Of a stretch of DNA of 64,000 nucleotides, positions 9,213 through 17,327 are shown piece by piece. Origin of the DNA: CALMEC01 sp964628685. GTDB lineage: Bacteria; Actinomycetota; Thermoleophilia; Miltoncostaeales; Miltoncostaeaceae. A program made the position numbers and the translations under genes. Numbering within the stretch: the stretch's first letter is position 1; each line of letters starts with the position of its first letter. The stretch lies in contig CAZVNM010000002.1 of the NCBI GenBank assembly GCA_964628685.1, forward strand, positions 310,001 to 374,000, read 5' to 3'. The notes under the pieces were generated by a model. That model made no database searches and was not told where the DNA came from. It saw only the letters and a list, made by a program, of their open reading frames with translations.

Positions 9213-10610
9213 TCAGCCGCCGGGGGTCGACGCCGGCGGCGTCCCGTCGGGCAGCGCGATCCACACGTCGGCACCCGCGTCGTTTCGCACCCCGGCGCTG
9301 CCGCCGTGGGCGCGGGCGATCGCATCGACGATCGAGAGCCCAAGCCCCGCACCGCCACGGCTGCGCGCGTCGTCCGCGCGGGTGAAGCGTTCGAACGCCG
9401 ACGGGACGAACTCGTCGGGGAATCCGGCGCCGTGGTCGGTGACGTGGATCTCTACCCCCTCGCCACCGGGGCGGGCGACCATCGTGACCGGCCCCTCGCC
9501 GTGTCGCAGGGCGTTCTCGATGAGGTTGCCGACGGCCTGCTCGGTGCGCAGCGGATCGGCGGGCACCGTCAACCCCTCCGGCGCCTCGAGCCGCAGCGTC
9601 CGGTCGAGCTCCCCGGCGCGACCCTCGAACCGGCTGCGCACGCGCTCCAGGAGTGCGGCGACATCCACCACCTCGCGGCGGATGGGAAGGCGTCCCTGAT
9701 CCAGGCGCGCGATGACCAGGAGATCCTCCGCGATCCGCACCAACCGGTCGGTCTCCTCGGCCGCCGAGTCGATCGCCTCCCGAAGCTCGTCCACACGACG
9801 GCCGGGCCGCTGCGCCAGCTCCAGCTCGCCCTTGAGGATGGCGAGCGGCGTGCGCAGCTCATGGCTGGCGTCCGACACGAACGTCCGCTCGCGTGCGATG
9901 GCCGCGTCGATGCGCTCGAGCATCGCGTTGAGGGTCTCGCCGAGACGCCGGACCTCGTCGCGCGACGCGGCCAGCGGCAGACGTGCCCCGGGATCGCCGC
10001 CCGAGATCAGCTGCGCACGACGGCGCATCGCCTCGATCGGACGGAGGGCGGCGGAGGCGAGCCAGTACCCGGCGAGCGACGCCACGAGCAGCGCGAGCGG
10101 CCCGCCGATCCCCAGGAGGACCGCCAGCTCGCGCAGCGTCTCGTCGCGCCGGTCCAGGTCGGCTCCCGCGACCACCACCAGGCGCTGGCCGTGTGCGGTC
10201 ACCGGGGCCGCGAGCAGCCGCACGTGGCTCCCCGGATCACCGGGCACCGGCGCCCGGTCGACCGATGTCACACCGCGCTCGGCCGCGCGCAGCTGGTCGG
10301 GCGACAGCAGCGACCGCGACCGCAGCCCCGGCGTCGCGTCCACCACCCGCCCGGAGCGGTCCACGATCTGGGCGATGCTCTCGCCCTGCTCGGTGAGCGG
10401 ACTGGCCGTCGTCTCGGCAGGACCCCGGTCCGACTGGATGACGAGCGACTGGATGTCGCCCACCCGCGTGCGAAGCGCACGGCGGATCTCGTCATCGAGA
10501 CTCTTCGCCATCAGGATGTGCAGCAGCACGGCACCGACCGCCAGGAGCAACGCCATCACCCCGGTGAACACCACCGCCAGGCGCAGCCTGATCGGCAGAC
10601 GCGTTAGCAC
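9213..10610 (-). CDS. Two-component sensor histidine kinase
   Basis: Predicted 465-residue membrane histidine kinase. Two membrane segments (about 10-35 and 161-188) flank an extracytoplasmic sensor loop of roughly 125 residues, followed by HAMP (about 185-238). The HisKA motif SHELRTPL gives phospho-His250. The ATPase part has NLIENALRHG, DHGAGFP and GGAGLGLSIV (N, G1 and G2 boxes). The GTG start at 10610 overlaps the TAA of the upstream response-regulator gene by 7 nt, so the pair is translationally coupled. The likely partner is that OmpR-type regulator. The loop shows no recognisable ligand domain, so the signal is unknown. Confidence 0.93.
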   Translation of the reverse strand: MLTRLPIRLRLAVVFTGVMALLLAVGAVLLHILMAKSLDDEIRRALRTRVGDIQSLVIQSDRGPAETTASPLTEQGESIAQIVDRSGRVVDATPGLRSRSLLSPDQLRAAERGVTSVDRAPVPGDPGSHVRLLAAPVTAHGQRLVVVAGADLDRRDETLRELAVLLGIGGPLALLVASLAGYWLASAALRPIEAMRRRAQLISGGDPGARLPLAASRDEVRRLGETLNAMLERIDAAIARERTFVSDASHELRTPLAILKGELELAQRPGRRVDELREAIDSAAEETDRLVRIAEDLLVIARLDQGRLPIRREVVDVAALLERVRSRFEGRAGELDRTLRLEAPEGLTVPADPLRTEQAVGNLIENALRHGEGPVTMVARPGGEGVEIHVTDHGAGFPDEFVPSAFERFTRADDARSRGGAGLGLSIVDAIARAHGGSAGVRNDAGADVWIALPDGTPPASTPGG

Positions 10611-11284
10611 CCGCCGTCCGAGCGGAACCGGTACCCGCTGCCGCGGACGGTCTCGATCGACGTGACCGCGAACGGCCGGTCGATCTTCTCCCGCAGATAC
10701 CGGACGTAGACGTCCACCACGTTGGAGCGGTTCTCGTACTCGTCGTCCCACGCGCTCTCGAGCAGCTGGAACCGCGACATGACCTCGTCCGGTCGGCGCA
10801 TGAAGGTCTCGAGCAGCGCGAACTCCTTGGCCGAGAGCTCGACCTCGACCTCGCCGCGGTGCACCCGATGCTCGGCCGGGTTCAGCGACAGGTCACCCGC
10901 CCGCAGGACGGTGGGTCGGGCGGACGACCCCCGGCGCACCAGCGCCCGCAGCCGGGCAAGGAGCTCCGCGAACGAAAACGGCTTGGTCAGGTAGTCGTCC
11001 GCCCCACCGTCGAGGCCCGCCACGCGATCCTCCACTCCGTCACGCGCGGTCAGCATCAGCACCGGGGCCCAGACCTCCTGCCGCCGCAGCCGGCGGCACG
11101 TCTCGAACCCGTCGATGCCCGGCATCATCACGTCCAGGATGATCGCGTCGTAGGAGGTCGACCCGGCACGCCAGAGCGCATCCTCGCCGCGGTGGGCGAT
11201 GTCGACCGCCATCCCCTCGTCCGTCAACCCGCGACGGATGATCGAGGCCATCTTCACCTCATCCTCCACGACGAGCACACGCAT
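10604..11284 (-). CDS. OmpR/PhoB-family response regulator
   Basis: This 226-residue cytoplasmic regulator has an N-terminal receiver (VLVVEDE; phospho-acceptor Asp51 in ILDVMMPG; Lys in LTKPFSF) and a C-terminal OmpR-type winged helix ending in SIETVRGSGYRF. The ATG at 11284 follows GGGGG. Its kinase gene overlaps the 3' end. Three 11-bp-spaced heptamers stand in its own promoter and recur before two neighbouring genes, so it probably controls itself, the flippase-like gene and the small exported protein. That regulon is inferred from the repeats. Confidence 0.94.
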   Translation of the reverse strand: MRVLVVEDEVKMASIIRRGLTDEGMAVDIAHRGEDALWRAGSTSYDAIILDVMMPGIDGFETCRRLRRQEVWAPVLMLTARDGVEDRVAGLDGGADDYLTKPFSFAELLARLRALVRRGSSARPTVLRAGDLSLNPAEHRVHRGEVEVELSAKEFALLETFMRRPDEVMSRFQLLESAWDDEYENRSNVVDVYVRYLREKIDRPFAVTSIETVRGSGYRFRSDGGC

Positions 11285-11322
11285 CGCGTCGCCCCCACGT
11301 CCGCCTGCCGAAAGCCGCCCCC

Positions 11323-11367
11323 ATCCTGACACGCGGCGGGTGAGAGACGGATGAGAGGCGGATGAGT
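11323..11367 (-). promoter_or_regulatory. Direct-repeat operator and promoter of the response regulator gene
   Basis: Read in the gene's direction, three heptamers ACTCATC, TCTCATC and TCTCACC (complements of 11361-11367, 11350-11356, 11339-11345) follow each other every 11 bp. Ten nt later comes CAGGAT (complement of 11323-11328), an acceptable -10. OmpR-family proteins bind tandem half-sites with one helical-turn spacing, often overlapping the -35. Confidence 0.6.
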
Positions 11368-11412
11368 CCCCACGGCCGGACACCCCGCGAATCGCGGCCT
11401 CGGGCGTCGCGC

Positions 11413-11445
11413 TCTCATCGACATCTCATCACAGCGGCATTGAAT
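11413..11445 (+). promoter_or_regulatory. Direct-repeat operator and promoter of the flippase-like gene
   Basis: TCTCATC occurs identically at 11413-11419 and 11424-11430, 11 bp apart and in the direction of the gene starting at 11510. Nine nt downstream, TTGAAT (11440-11445) could be the -10. The heptamer matches the one before the response regulator gene. A further, opposite-orientation copy (GATGAGA) is at 11463-11469. Confidence 0.58.
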
Positions 11446-11509
11446 GCGACCGGACCCCGGGAGATGAGATGACCACGTCACCAGCGAGCGCGCCACACCC
11501 CGTCCTGCG

Positions 11510-12409
11510 ATGAGCGCCCTCACCTCGATCGTGACGCACGCGCTGCACACCATCGCCCACGTCTCGCCGTGGGCGCTCGCCGCGGCCCTGGTCGCGCACC
11601 TGGTGAAGGTGGTCGTCGAGGCGCGCAGCTGGCACGAGATCGTCGCGCACACCTACCCCGAACAGGGACGGGTGGCGTTCCGCACGACGTTCGCGGGGTT
11701 CGCCGCGGCCATCGGGGCCAACGCCGTGCTCCCGGCCCGTGTGGGTGAGGCCCTCCGCGTCGGCATCGTGCGTCGGCGGGTCAGCGACTCGTCGATCGCG
11801 GCGCTGTCGGCGAGCATCGCCCTCGAGACGTTGATCGAGGTCTTCTTCGGCGTGATCGTCATCCTCGTCTGGGTCGTCAGCGGCGGACCGCTGCCCGCGC
11901 TGCGCTCGTCGCACCTGCTCCCACTCCTGCACAACCCCCTGGTACTCATCGGCATCGGCCTGGCGACGATCGCCGTGGCGCTGGCGATCCGACGGTATCG
12001 GGGCGCCCTGAGGATCGCCGCCGCACACTGGTGGAACGGGTTCTCGATCCTGAAGAGCCCCGGGGTGTTCGTCCGGCGCGTGCTCGGCTGGAAGGTCGTC
12101 GCCTGGTTGCTGCGGCTCGTGACGGTGATGGCGTTCCTCGCCGCATTCCACCTTCCGGCCTCGCCGGTGATCGCGTTGGCGGTACTGGCGGGCCAGACGG
12201 TCGCCGGGGCGATTCCGCTCCTGCCGGGCAACGCCGGCACGCAGCAGGCGGCGATCGCGGTCACGCTTGCGGGAACCGCCGACCTGGCCACGCTCGTGGG
12301 CTTCGGCGTCGGGATGCAGGCGGCGCTCACACTCGCCGACGTGGTCCTCGGCCTGGTGGCCGTCGCGCTCGTCACACCGCTCGGTCGTCGCCGGATGGTC
12401 CAGGTATGA
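11510..12409 (+). CDS. Flippase-like (LPG synthase TM / UPF0104 family) membrane protein
   Basis: Predicted 299-residue polytopic protein with about seven or eight hydrophobic segments. It resembles the membrane domain of lysylphosphatidylglycerol synthetase and the UPF0104/YbhN proteins, with the conserved GFAAAIGANAVLPARVGEALRV region near residues 60-85 and an AGQTVAGAIPLLPGNAG stretch near 225. No cytoplasmic aminoacyl-transferase domain is present, so any role would be in lipid translocation rather than lysylation. Tandem TCTCATC repeats in its promoter tie it to the divergent two-component system. That link suggests an envelope or cationic-stress response, which is inference. Confidence 0.75.
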   Translation: MSALTSIVTHALHTIAHVSPWALAAALVAHLVKVVVEARSWHEIVAHTYPEQGRVAFRTTFAGFAAAIGANAVLPARVGEALRVGIVRRRVSDSSIAALSASIALETLIEVFFGVIVILVWVVSGGPLPALRSSHLLPLLHNPLVLIGIGLATIAVALAIRRYRGALRIAAAHWWNGFSILKSPGVFVRRVLGWKVVAWLLRLVTVMAFLAAFHLPASPVIALAVLAGQTVAGAIPLLPGNAGTQQAAIAVTLAGTADLATLVGFGVGMQAALTLADVVLGLVAVALVTPLGRRRMVQV

Positions 12410-12424
12410 GACGGGGGTGACGGT

Positions 12425-12456
12425 ACGTCCCGCCCCGGCCGGCCGGGGCGGGACGT
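12425..12456. terminator. Perfect 32-bp palindrome, bidirectional terminator
   Basis: The 16 bases from 12425 to 12440 are the exact reverse complement of 12441-12456. The element lies between the convergent flippase-like gene (ends 12409) and the small exported protein gene (ends 12480), where one hairpin can stop transcription both ways. There is no U-tract, as is common in very GC-rich actinobacteria. Confidence 0.7.
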
Positions 12457-12479
12457 GGCTGCGGTGTCGCGTCAGCCCG

Positions 12480-12896
12480 TTATTCGGCGTCCTCGTGAGC
12501 GTGCACGACGTCGTGGCCCGCGTCCTCGTGGCCGTGGTCGGGCTTCGCACCCCGCTCGTTCGCCGGGTGCGACTCGGAGTCGTCGCGGGCCTCCGCCGAC
12601 GGGTTCTCGACGCCCTCCTGGCCGGGACGGTCCGCGGTCTCACGGTCCGCCCGGGCGTCCGGTCGGTCGCCCTTGGTGGGGACGTCGGCCTTGGCGTCGG
12701 GTCGGTCGCCCCTGGTGGGGACGTCGGCCCTGGTGTCCGGTCGGTCGCCGGGGGTCGCCGGGTCCGTGGCGGGCCGCACCGATGTCGGCGATGACGTGTG
12801 GCCTCCCGCCGCCAGCGCGAGCCCGCCGCCGATGCCGCTCAGCGCCAGGGCCGATCCCAGCACCGCCACCGTCCGCCTCTGTCGATTGGAAATCAC
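12480..12896 (-). CDS. Small exported or membrane-anchored repeat protein
   Basis: A 138-residue protein that I cannot place in a family. The GTG at 12896 has AAGGAG upstream. A basic N-terminus and hydrophobic segment (about 9-31, ending LALAAGG) look like a signal peptide or anchor. Residues 50-87 contain three 13-residue repeats of the form GDRPDxxADVPT(R/K), the third degenerate. The rest is strongly charged, and the tail (PDHGHEDAGHDVVHAHED) has five histidines that might bind metal. Its promoter carries the TCTCATC-type repeats shared with the two-component system. It may be an envelope protein of that regulon; function unknown. Confidence 0.7.
   Translation of the reverse strand: MISNRQRRTVAVLGSALALSGIGGGLALAAGGHTSSPTSVRPATDPATPGDRPDTRADVPTRGDRPDAKADVPTKGDRPDARADRETADRPGQEGVENPSAEARDDSESHPANERGAKPDHGHEDAGHDVVHAHEDAE
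12636..12749 (-). repeat. 39-bp in-frame tandem repeats inside the exported repeat protein gene
   Basis: Three imperfect 39-bp units encode GDRPD-(T/A)-(R/K)-ADVPT-(R/K) blocks at residues 50-62, 63-75 and 76-87. The units keep frame and the copies differ by conservative changes, as in surface proteins that vary by slippage or unequal exchange. Confidence 0.7.
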
Positions 12897-13256
12897 GTTT
12901 CCACGCTCCTTGCTCGGGTCTGTCGGTGAGGAGGGAACACCTCACCGGGTCGTGATGACCGGGACCGACGGTAGGTCGCACGGATGAGAGGGCGCTGAGA
13001 CCGGGCGGGGTCCGGGTTTCAGCGGAACATGACCGGATAGCTGCGCGTCGTGGCGTTGCCCTTGGCGCGTGAACTCGAGACCGGCGGCGGGGGCGCCGTC
13101 CGATCGGCCGCGTGGCCGGACGCGAATCGGACCGTTTTCATACTGACGCACCACTCAAGCCCGGGCCGCCAACCGGCGATGAACGGGATGAGCGGGTCAC
13201 ACCCGCCGCACCGCGCCGCCGCCGCGGCGTCACGACCCGATTCGCGGAGAAAACCC
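12897..13256. other. 360-bp divergent intergenic region with shared regulon operator
   Basis: Near the left side, 12983-13000 holds two 11-bp-spaced heptamers (TCTCAGC and TCTCATC on the minus strand), then 9 nt later TACCGT (complement of 12968-12973), giving a promoter for the small exported protein gene. On the right, TTTTCATACT (about 13134-13143) may contain a -10 for the plus-strand membrane protein gene. The middle, 13040-13130, shows no feature I can name. Confidence 0.5.
12968..13000 (-). promoter_or_regulatory. Direct-repeat operator and promoter of the small exported protein gene
   Basis: In gene sense the heptamers TCTCAGC (complement of 12994-13000) and TCTCATC (complement of 12983-12989) are 11 bp apart. 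They are followed after 9 nt by TACCGT (complement of 12968-12973), a TANNNT -10. Spacing and heptamer match the response-regulator and flippase-like promoters. Confidence 0.58.
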
Positions 13257-13781
13257 ATGACCGACCAGCCCGACGACCCGTACGCCGCACCCGCCCCGGT
13301 CGAGGCACCGACCATCGACGAGTACGCCGCGCGTATGGTCCGGGTCGACGAAAACGTGGGACAGGGGCTCCTCCTCGCCCTGGGCGGTGTGCTCGTCGGC
13401 ATCGCCGTCATCGTCGCCATCGCCGCGGCCGGCTACGTGGCCGGGCTGTCGGGCGTGGTCCTGGCCGCCGCGGCGGCGTTCCTCTACCGGGCCGGGGCCG
13501 GGTACCCACCCCGCCGGGGGCTCGTCCCGCTGGTCGTCCTCATCGCCGGTGGCCTCGTGGCCGGCCACTTCGCATCGGTCGCCTACGTTCTTCACCAGGA
13601 GGGACCGGACCACGGTGTGTTCATCGGTTGGGGCGAGTCGATCCGGATGGCGTTCGACTCCGAGGTGGTCAGCGCGACCGCCGGCGACCTGGCGAAGCTC
13701 GTCCTCTACGGCGGGTTCGGCGCGTTCGCCGTGATCAGGGGGATCGTGAAGCGCGACCGTCAGGAGCAGGCGTCGGACTGA
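13257..13781 (+). CDS. Predicted membrane protein, function unknown
   Basis: A 174-residue protein with a Pro/Asp-rich cytoplasmic N-terminus (about 1-38) and four hydrophobic stretches (roughly 38-60, 63-80, 85-105 and 145-162). The ATG at 13257 has CGGAGAA upstream; the frame is open further back but with no coding character. It converges on the zinc-ribbon/TPR gene with only 13 bp between stops. I do not recognise a family, and no catalytic motif is visible. Confidence 0.6.
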   Translation: MTDQPDDPYAAPAPVEAPTIDEYAARMVRVDENVGQGLLLALGGVLVGIAVIVAIAAAGYVAGLSGVVLAAAAAFLYRAGAGYPPRRGLVPLVVLIAGGLVAGHFASVAYVLHQEGPDHGVFIGWGESIRMAFDSEVVSATAGDLAKLVLYGGFGAFAVIRGIVKRDRQEQASD

Positions 13782-13794
13782 CACAACCGCACGT

Positions 13795-14697
13795 TCACGA
13801 ACAGCGCTGCGCCTCGGCCAGGGTGTCGCGCCGGATGCGGATCTGCTGATCGGTACCGCGGACGAGTGAGCGTTGGAGCGGGTCGATGGCCTCGGCGCAC
13901 CTGCCCTGGCGGACCAGGCTGAGCCCGAGGTTGTAGTGGGCGTTGGTCTCGCGCGGGTCCCCGCTTCCCGTGAGCGCCGTGAGGGCCCGCCGCGAGAGGC
14001 GCTCGGCCTCCGCGTACCGTCGGCTGCGGTTGAGGGCGAAGGCCTCCTCGGTCAGCCTGCGGGCCTCGGCCAGCGACACGGGTGCCGGATCGAGTTCGAT
14101 GGACGGTGGATCGGCCGGCGGTGCGGCCTGGGTCACCGTCTCGGTCTCGGTCACCGTGACCGGCGGCACCGTCACCGTCGTCGGCGCCGGGGGCTCCGGC
14201 TCCGGTGCGATGTCGGTGGTGTCCTGGGCGGGCGCGGTGAGCTCCCCGGTGTCGGCCGCCGTCGTGTCGTCGGCGTCGGTTGCGGCGTCCTCGGCCGTGG
14301 CGGTCGTGGCGGCGGCGGTCGGACCGGGGTCGTCGTCACGCAGCGCCGCCCACGTGGCGATGCCGCCACCCACCAGGACGAGCACGGCGATGGCGGCGAT
14401 CCACGCCGCCGCCCGCGTCCGGTTGCCGCGCGCACCCCGCGGCGGGGCCGCAAACTCGGCCGTCGCGCCGGCGTCGTCGCGCGGGTGGTCGTCGAACGCG
14501 GCGACGGATCCCGCCGTCGGGGCGACCGGTTCGATCGGTCGGGTGGGCTGCTCGACCTCGTCGATCACGGGGTCGGGGTGGGGGAGGGGCCCGGTGGGTG
14601 GTGCGCCGTCCTCGACGGTGGCGCCGCACTCACCGCAGAACTGCGCACCCTCGCGCAGCTCCTGCCCGCAGCGTCTGCAGAACCGCGTCGAACTCAT
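13795..14697 (-). CDS. Zinc-ribbon, single-TM, TPR-repeat membrane protein
   Basis: A 300-residue protein with an N-terminal zinc ribbon (FCRRCGQ and FCGECGA, about residues 7-26), an acidic Pro-rich stretch, and one membrane segment near 95-118 (WIAAIAVLVLVGGGIATWAAL). A long Thr/Val/Pro-rich linker (about 120-205) follows, then a C-terminal TPR-like region of about 90 residues with conserved Cys near 284 and 299. The ribbon should face the cytoplasm and the TPR the outside. GGTGAGG precedes the ATG. Such architecture suggests a scaffold between cytoplasm and envelope; no specific role can be assigned. Confidence 0.65.
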   Translation of the reverse strand: MSSTRFCRRCGQELREGAQFCGECGATVEDGAPPTGPLPHPDPVIDEVEQPTRPIEPVAPTAGSVAAFDDHPRDDAGATAEFAAPPRGARGNRTRAAAWIAAIAVLVLVGGGIATWAALRDDDPGPTAAATTATAEDAATDADDTTAADTGELTAPAQDTTDIAPEPEPPAPTTVTVPPVTVTETETVTQAAPPADPPSIELDPAPVSLAEARRLTEEAFALNRSRRYAEAERLSRRALTALTGSGDPRETNAHYNLGLSLVRQGRCAEAIDPLQRSLVRGTDQQIRIRRDTLAEAQRCS

Positions 14698-14843
14698 CGC
14701 ACCTCACCAGATCCCATCGCACCGTCCCGTCCGTGTCGGCCACACCGCGCACACCCTGTCAGCGCGGGACGGCATGCGCAAACCGGCGCCGCCGACGGGG
14801 CCGGATGACCCGGCGACACCGGTCCGTCCGACTCCGTCCACCG

Positions 14844-15416
14844 TCAGTCGATGGCCCCGCCGTCGCCCACCGACCCGACGACGGAGTACTGCACGCAGAC
14901 GAACGGACCGGACCGTCCGGTCCGCTCCACCCGGAGGTCCAGCGCGCGCGGAAGGAGCGGCCGCCCCGAGCCGAGCGTCACCGAGGCGATCGTCACGATG
15001 ACATCATCGAGCAACCCGGCATCGGCGAACTGCCCCGCCAGATCACCGCCGCCCACCACCCACCGGTCGCGCTCGCCGGCCGCCGCGCACATGGCGTGGT
15101 GGGTCGCCGCGACGTCATCCGCCGGGCGGATGTCGGCGCCCGCCACCTCGGGCAGCGGATGGTGCGTGAACACCCAGCACGGGATCTCGTACGACCACGC
15201 CTCACCGGTGCGCGCCATGTGGTCCAGGATCCAGCGAAACGTGGTGGCGCCCATCGCCATGGCACCGATGCGCGCGATGAACGTGTCGTAGGCGAAGTGC
15301 GGGTCGCCGCCGTCGCCCGGCACCTCCTGGCGAAAGAGCCACTCCAGCGAGTCGTCGTCGGTGGCGATGAACCCGTCCAGGCTGGTCGCCGTGTAATAGG
15401 CCGTCCTGCCGCTCAC
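14844..15416 (-). CDS. Dihydrofolate reductase / RibD C-terminal family protein
   Basis: A 190-residue cytoplasmic protein of the RibD-C/DHFR-like fold (TATSLDGFIA near the N-terminus, AMGATTFRW near 55, VVGGGDLAGQF near 120). Members are NADPH-dependent reductases of mostly unknown substrate. The GTG start overlaps the preceding gene's TGA (GTGA), so the two are translationally coupled. A paralogue is encoded at 40384-40944. It is not a housekeeping FolA or RibD: the deaminase domain of RibD is absent. Confidence 0.8.
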   Translation of the reverse strand: MSGRTAYYTATSLDGFIATDDDSLEWLFRQEVPGDGGDPHFAYDTFIARIGAMAMGATTFRWILDHMARTGEAWSYEIPCWVFTHHPLPEVAGADIRPADDVAATHHAMCAAAGERDRWVVGGGDLAGQFADAGLLDDVIVTIASVTLGSGRPLLPRALDLRVERTGRSGPFVCVQYSVVGSVGDGGAID

Positions 15417-15868
15417 CGCACCCGCCCCTCACGCAGCATCTGGACGGCCCGCTCCGCCCGCCGCACCCGGGTCTCCGGCCGTTTGGCCTCCGCAACCCAC
15501 CGCGCGTACTCCCTGCGGTGCGTGTACGCCAGACGGTCGTACGCGTCACGCGCGTCCTCGGCACGGGCGAGCGCCTGGTCGAGTTCCGGCGGCACCTGCA
15601 CCACGCGCGGCTCGTCGTCCAGGGCGACCTCGACCTCGGTGACGTCGCCGATGGCGACCCCCAACTCGTCGCGCGCCGCCCGGCTGAGCCCGATGACGTT
15701 GTGTCCGCCCATGACCGCCAGCCGCAGCCGGGCGGTCCGACCGCCGATGGTCACGCGCACCGGGGCCCGTCGTCCACCGCCCAGCCGGGTGACCTGATCG
15801 TCGGTGAGCACGACGGCGGCCGCCGGACCCCACTCCTCGATGTCGGCGGTCCAGCGCACAGCGCCCAT
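15413..15868 (-). CDS. DUF1905 / YdeI-OmdA family protein
   Basis: A 151-residue protein. The first ~85 residues form the small beta-barrel of DUF1905 (with VRVTIGG and GLSRAAR segments). The C-terminal ~60 residues match the bacteriocin-protection YdeI/OmdA tail (VQVPPELDQAL, then YTHRREYARWVAEAKRPETRVRRAERAV). The ATG has CAGGAG upstream. It is the first gene of a two-gene unit with the DHFR-like gene. The biochemical role of the family is not established. Confidence 0.75.
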   Translation of the reverse strand: MGAVRWTADIEEWGPAAAVVLTDDQVTRLGGGRRAPVRVTIGGRTARLRLAVMGGHNVIGLSRAARDELGVAIGDVTEVEVALDDEPRVVQVPPELDQALARAEDARDAYDRLAYTHRREYARWVAEAKRPETRVRRAERAVQMLREGRVR

Positions 15869-15953
15869 GCGCGACTCCTGATGATCGACGTCACCTCGTG
15901 CGCATCATCCCAGCGGCGGGGTGCGGGACGCAAATCCCCGCGGGGACAGGCGG

Positions 15954-16439
15954 TCAGGGAAGCAGCACGCTCCGCGTGACGGCCCACAGCGGTCCCGACA
16001 GCCGCGGGTCGGCCGAGGCGCGGGCCAGCGATCCGGTCATCCGCACCCGGGCACCCGGTTGACACGCGCGTACCCTGACCGCGGCGGTGATGCGCATCCC
16101 CCGGGGGATCGTGCCGCTTCGGCGGGCGCAGACCCGGCCCGTCGCCCGGTCGTAGCGTCCGGCGATCGTGGACACCACCGTCACACCGTCGGGGACGGTG
16201 AGGCAGCTGATGCCGAACGTGGCCGCCCGCGTCCCGGTGTTGCGCACGGTGCCGGTCACGAGGACGGTTCCGTCCGCCTGGGCGACGGCGCTCGTCTGCC
16301 CGCCGATCGGCATGGCCGCCGTGGCCGTACCGGCACCTGCGAGGGCGACCAGGCACGCGCAGAGTGCGGCGAGCGCCGTCGGGCGGGCGCGGCACCTCAA
16401 GGTTGTCGTCGAGCGGATCGGGTCGGACACTGTCGTCAC
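15954..16439 (-). CDS. Secreted protein of unknown function
   Basis: A 161-residue protein with a GTG start. A basic N-terminus is followed by a hydrophobic stretch and AGTATAAMP, a good signal peptidase site near residue 42. The mature part is beta-rich with four cysteines (ISCLTVPD, RVCARRSG, VRACQPG and upstream) that could form disulfides, and resembles a short Ig-like adhesion-type fold. I do not recognise a family. It stands alone between a DUF1905 gene and a DUF4389 gene on the same strand. Confidence 0.55.
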   Translation of the reverse strand: MTTVSDPIRSTTTLRCRARPTALAALCACLVALAGAGTATAAMPIGGQTSAVAQADGTVLVTGTVRNTGTRAATFGISCLTVPDGVTVVSTIAGRYDRATGRVCARRSGTIPRGMRITAAVRVRACQPGARVRMTGSLARASADPRLSGPLWAVTRSVLLP

Positions 16440-16545
16440 CGGCGGGAGGGGGTCCGTTCACCGTCACGGTACCAGCGGGCCACCTGGACGAACGGTCAGG
16501 ATCCCCCGCCCATACGGGGGGTTTCGTCGCCCGGTGCGCGGCGGG

Positions 16546-17172
16546 TCATGCCGCGTCGTCGAGGGCGTCCCGGGTGGGAAGCGGCGGCCACGCCTCGGGC
16601 GGCTCGATCGCCCCACGACCCCACCTGGGGTACTCGTCGGTCATCAGGTACATGTAGGCGGTGACGTTCTGACCGAACCGAAGCGACGTCACCAGGAAGT
16701 CGAAGATCCCCCGTCCCTGTCGTCCCGTGAAGAGGATCCCGAACCACGTGACCACCAGAAGGACCATCGTCGCGATGCTGATGCCGATGAAGATGACGGC
16801 CGCCGGGATGACCCAGATGAACCGCAGGCCGGTGCGGAGCTTGTCGGCCCGCTCCACATGCTCGTGCCGGTACCTCACCCAGTGTTCATCGGGGTCCTCG
16901 ACGAACTGCGGGAACGCGTCGTTGAGCAGCATGGTGTAGGCGCTCGTGCGCGTGGCGTAGGCCAGGTGGAGGTCGTGCACCCGCCACAGTCCACGGTTGC
17001 GCCGGCCGGTGAACAGGATGTGGAACCACTGGATGAGCGCCACGGCCCCGGCCAGGTGACCCCACGCGGCGAGCACGATCATGTGCGGGAACGCGAGGAT
17101 CATCCGAAAGGCATTGGATGCGCGCCGGCGCCGCTCCTCGTAACGGACGTCCAGGCTGACGGCGGCGGACAT
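16546..17172 (-). CDS. DUF4389 domain membrane protein
   Basis: A 208-residue membrane protein with the duplicated DUF4389 signature: FHILFTGRRNRGLW near residue 50 and FGILFTGRQGRGIF near 148, each preceded by a long hydrophobic helix pair. The ATG at 17172 follows GAGGAGAGG, and a TAGGCT hexamer about 40 nt upstream may be the -10. Family function is unknown. It is a single-gene unit. Confidence 0.78.
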   Translation of the reverse strand: MSAAVSLDVRYEERRRRASNAFRMILAFPHMIVLAAWGHLAGAVALIQWFHILFTGRRNRGLWRVHDLHLAYATRTSAYTMLLNDAFPQFVEDPDEHWVRYRHEHVERADKLRTGLRFIWVIPAAVIFIGISIATMVLLVVTWFGILFTGRQGRGIFDFLVTSLRFGQNVTAYMYLMTDEYPRWGRGAIEPPEAWPPLPTRDALDDAA

Positions 17173-17327
17173 GATCCGATCCTCTCCTCGAATTGCTCCA
17201 CCACGAGCCTATCCCGCCCGCGGTGCGCACACCGCGAAAATCGCGCGATGGTTCACCGCTTCGCAACATGATCGGACCGGACGGCGCGTCAACGTGACGC
17301 GTATGGGCCGCCGCCCGCCGCGACGTC

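Noticed and set aside
7420..9699. Long plus-strand open frame of 759 codons across metE and the kinase gene
   Set aside because: It is antisense to two well-supported genes and its translation has no family character; long antisense frames are common in GC-rich DNA.
12636..12749. CRISPR-like direct repeats
   Set aside because: The repeats are contiguous, in frame and coding, with no unique spacers.
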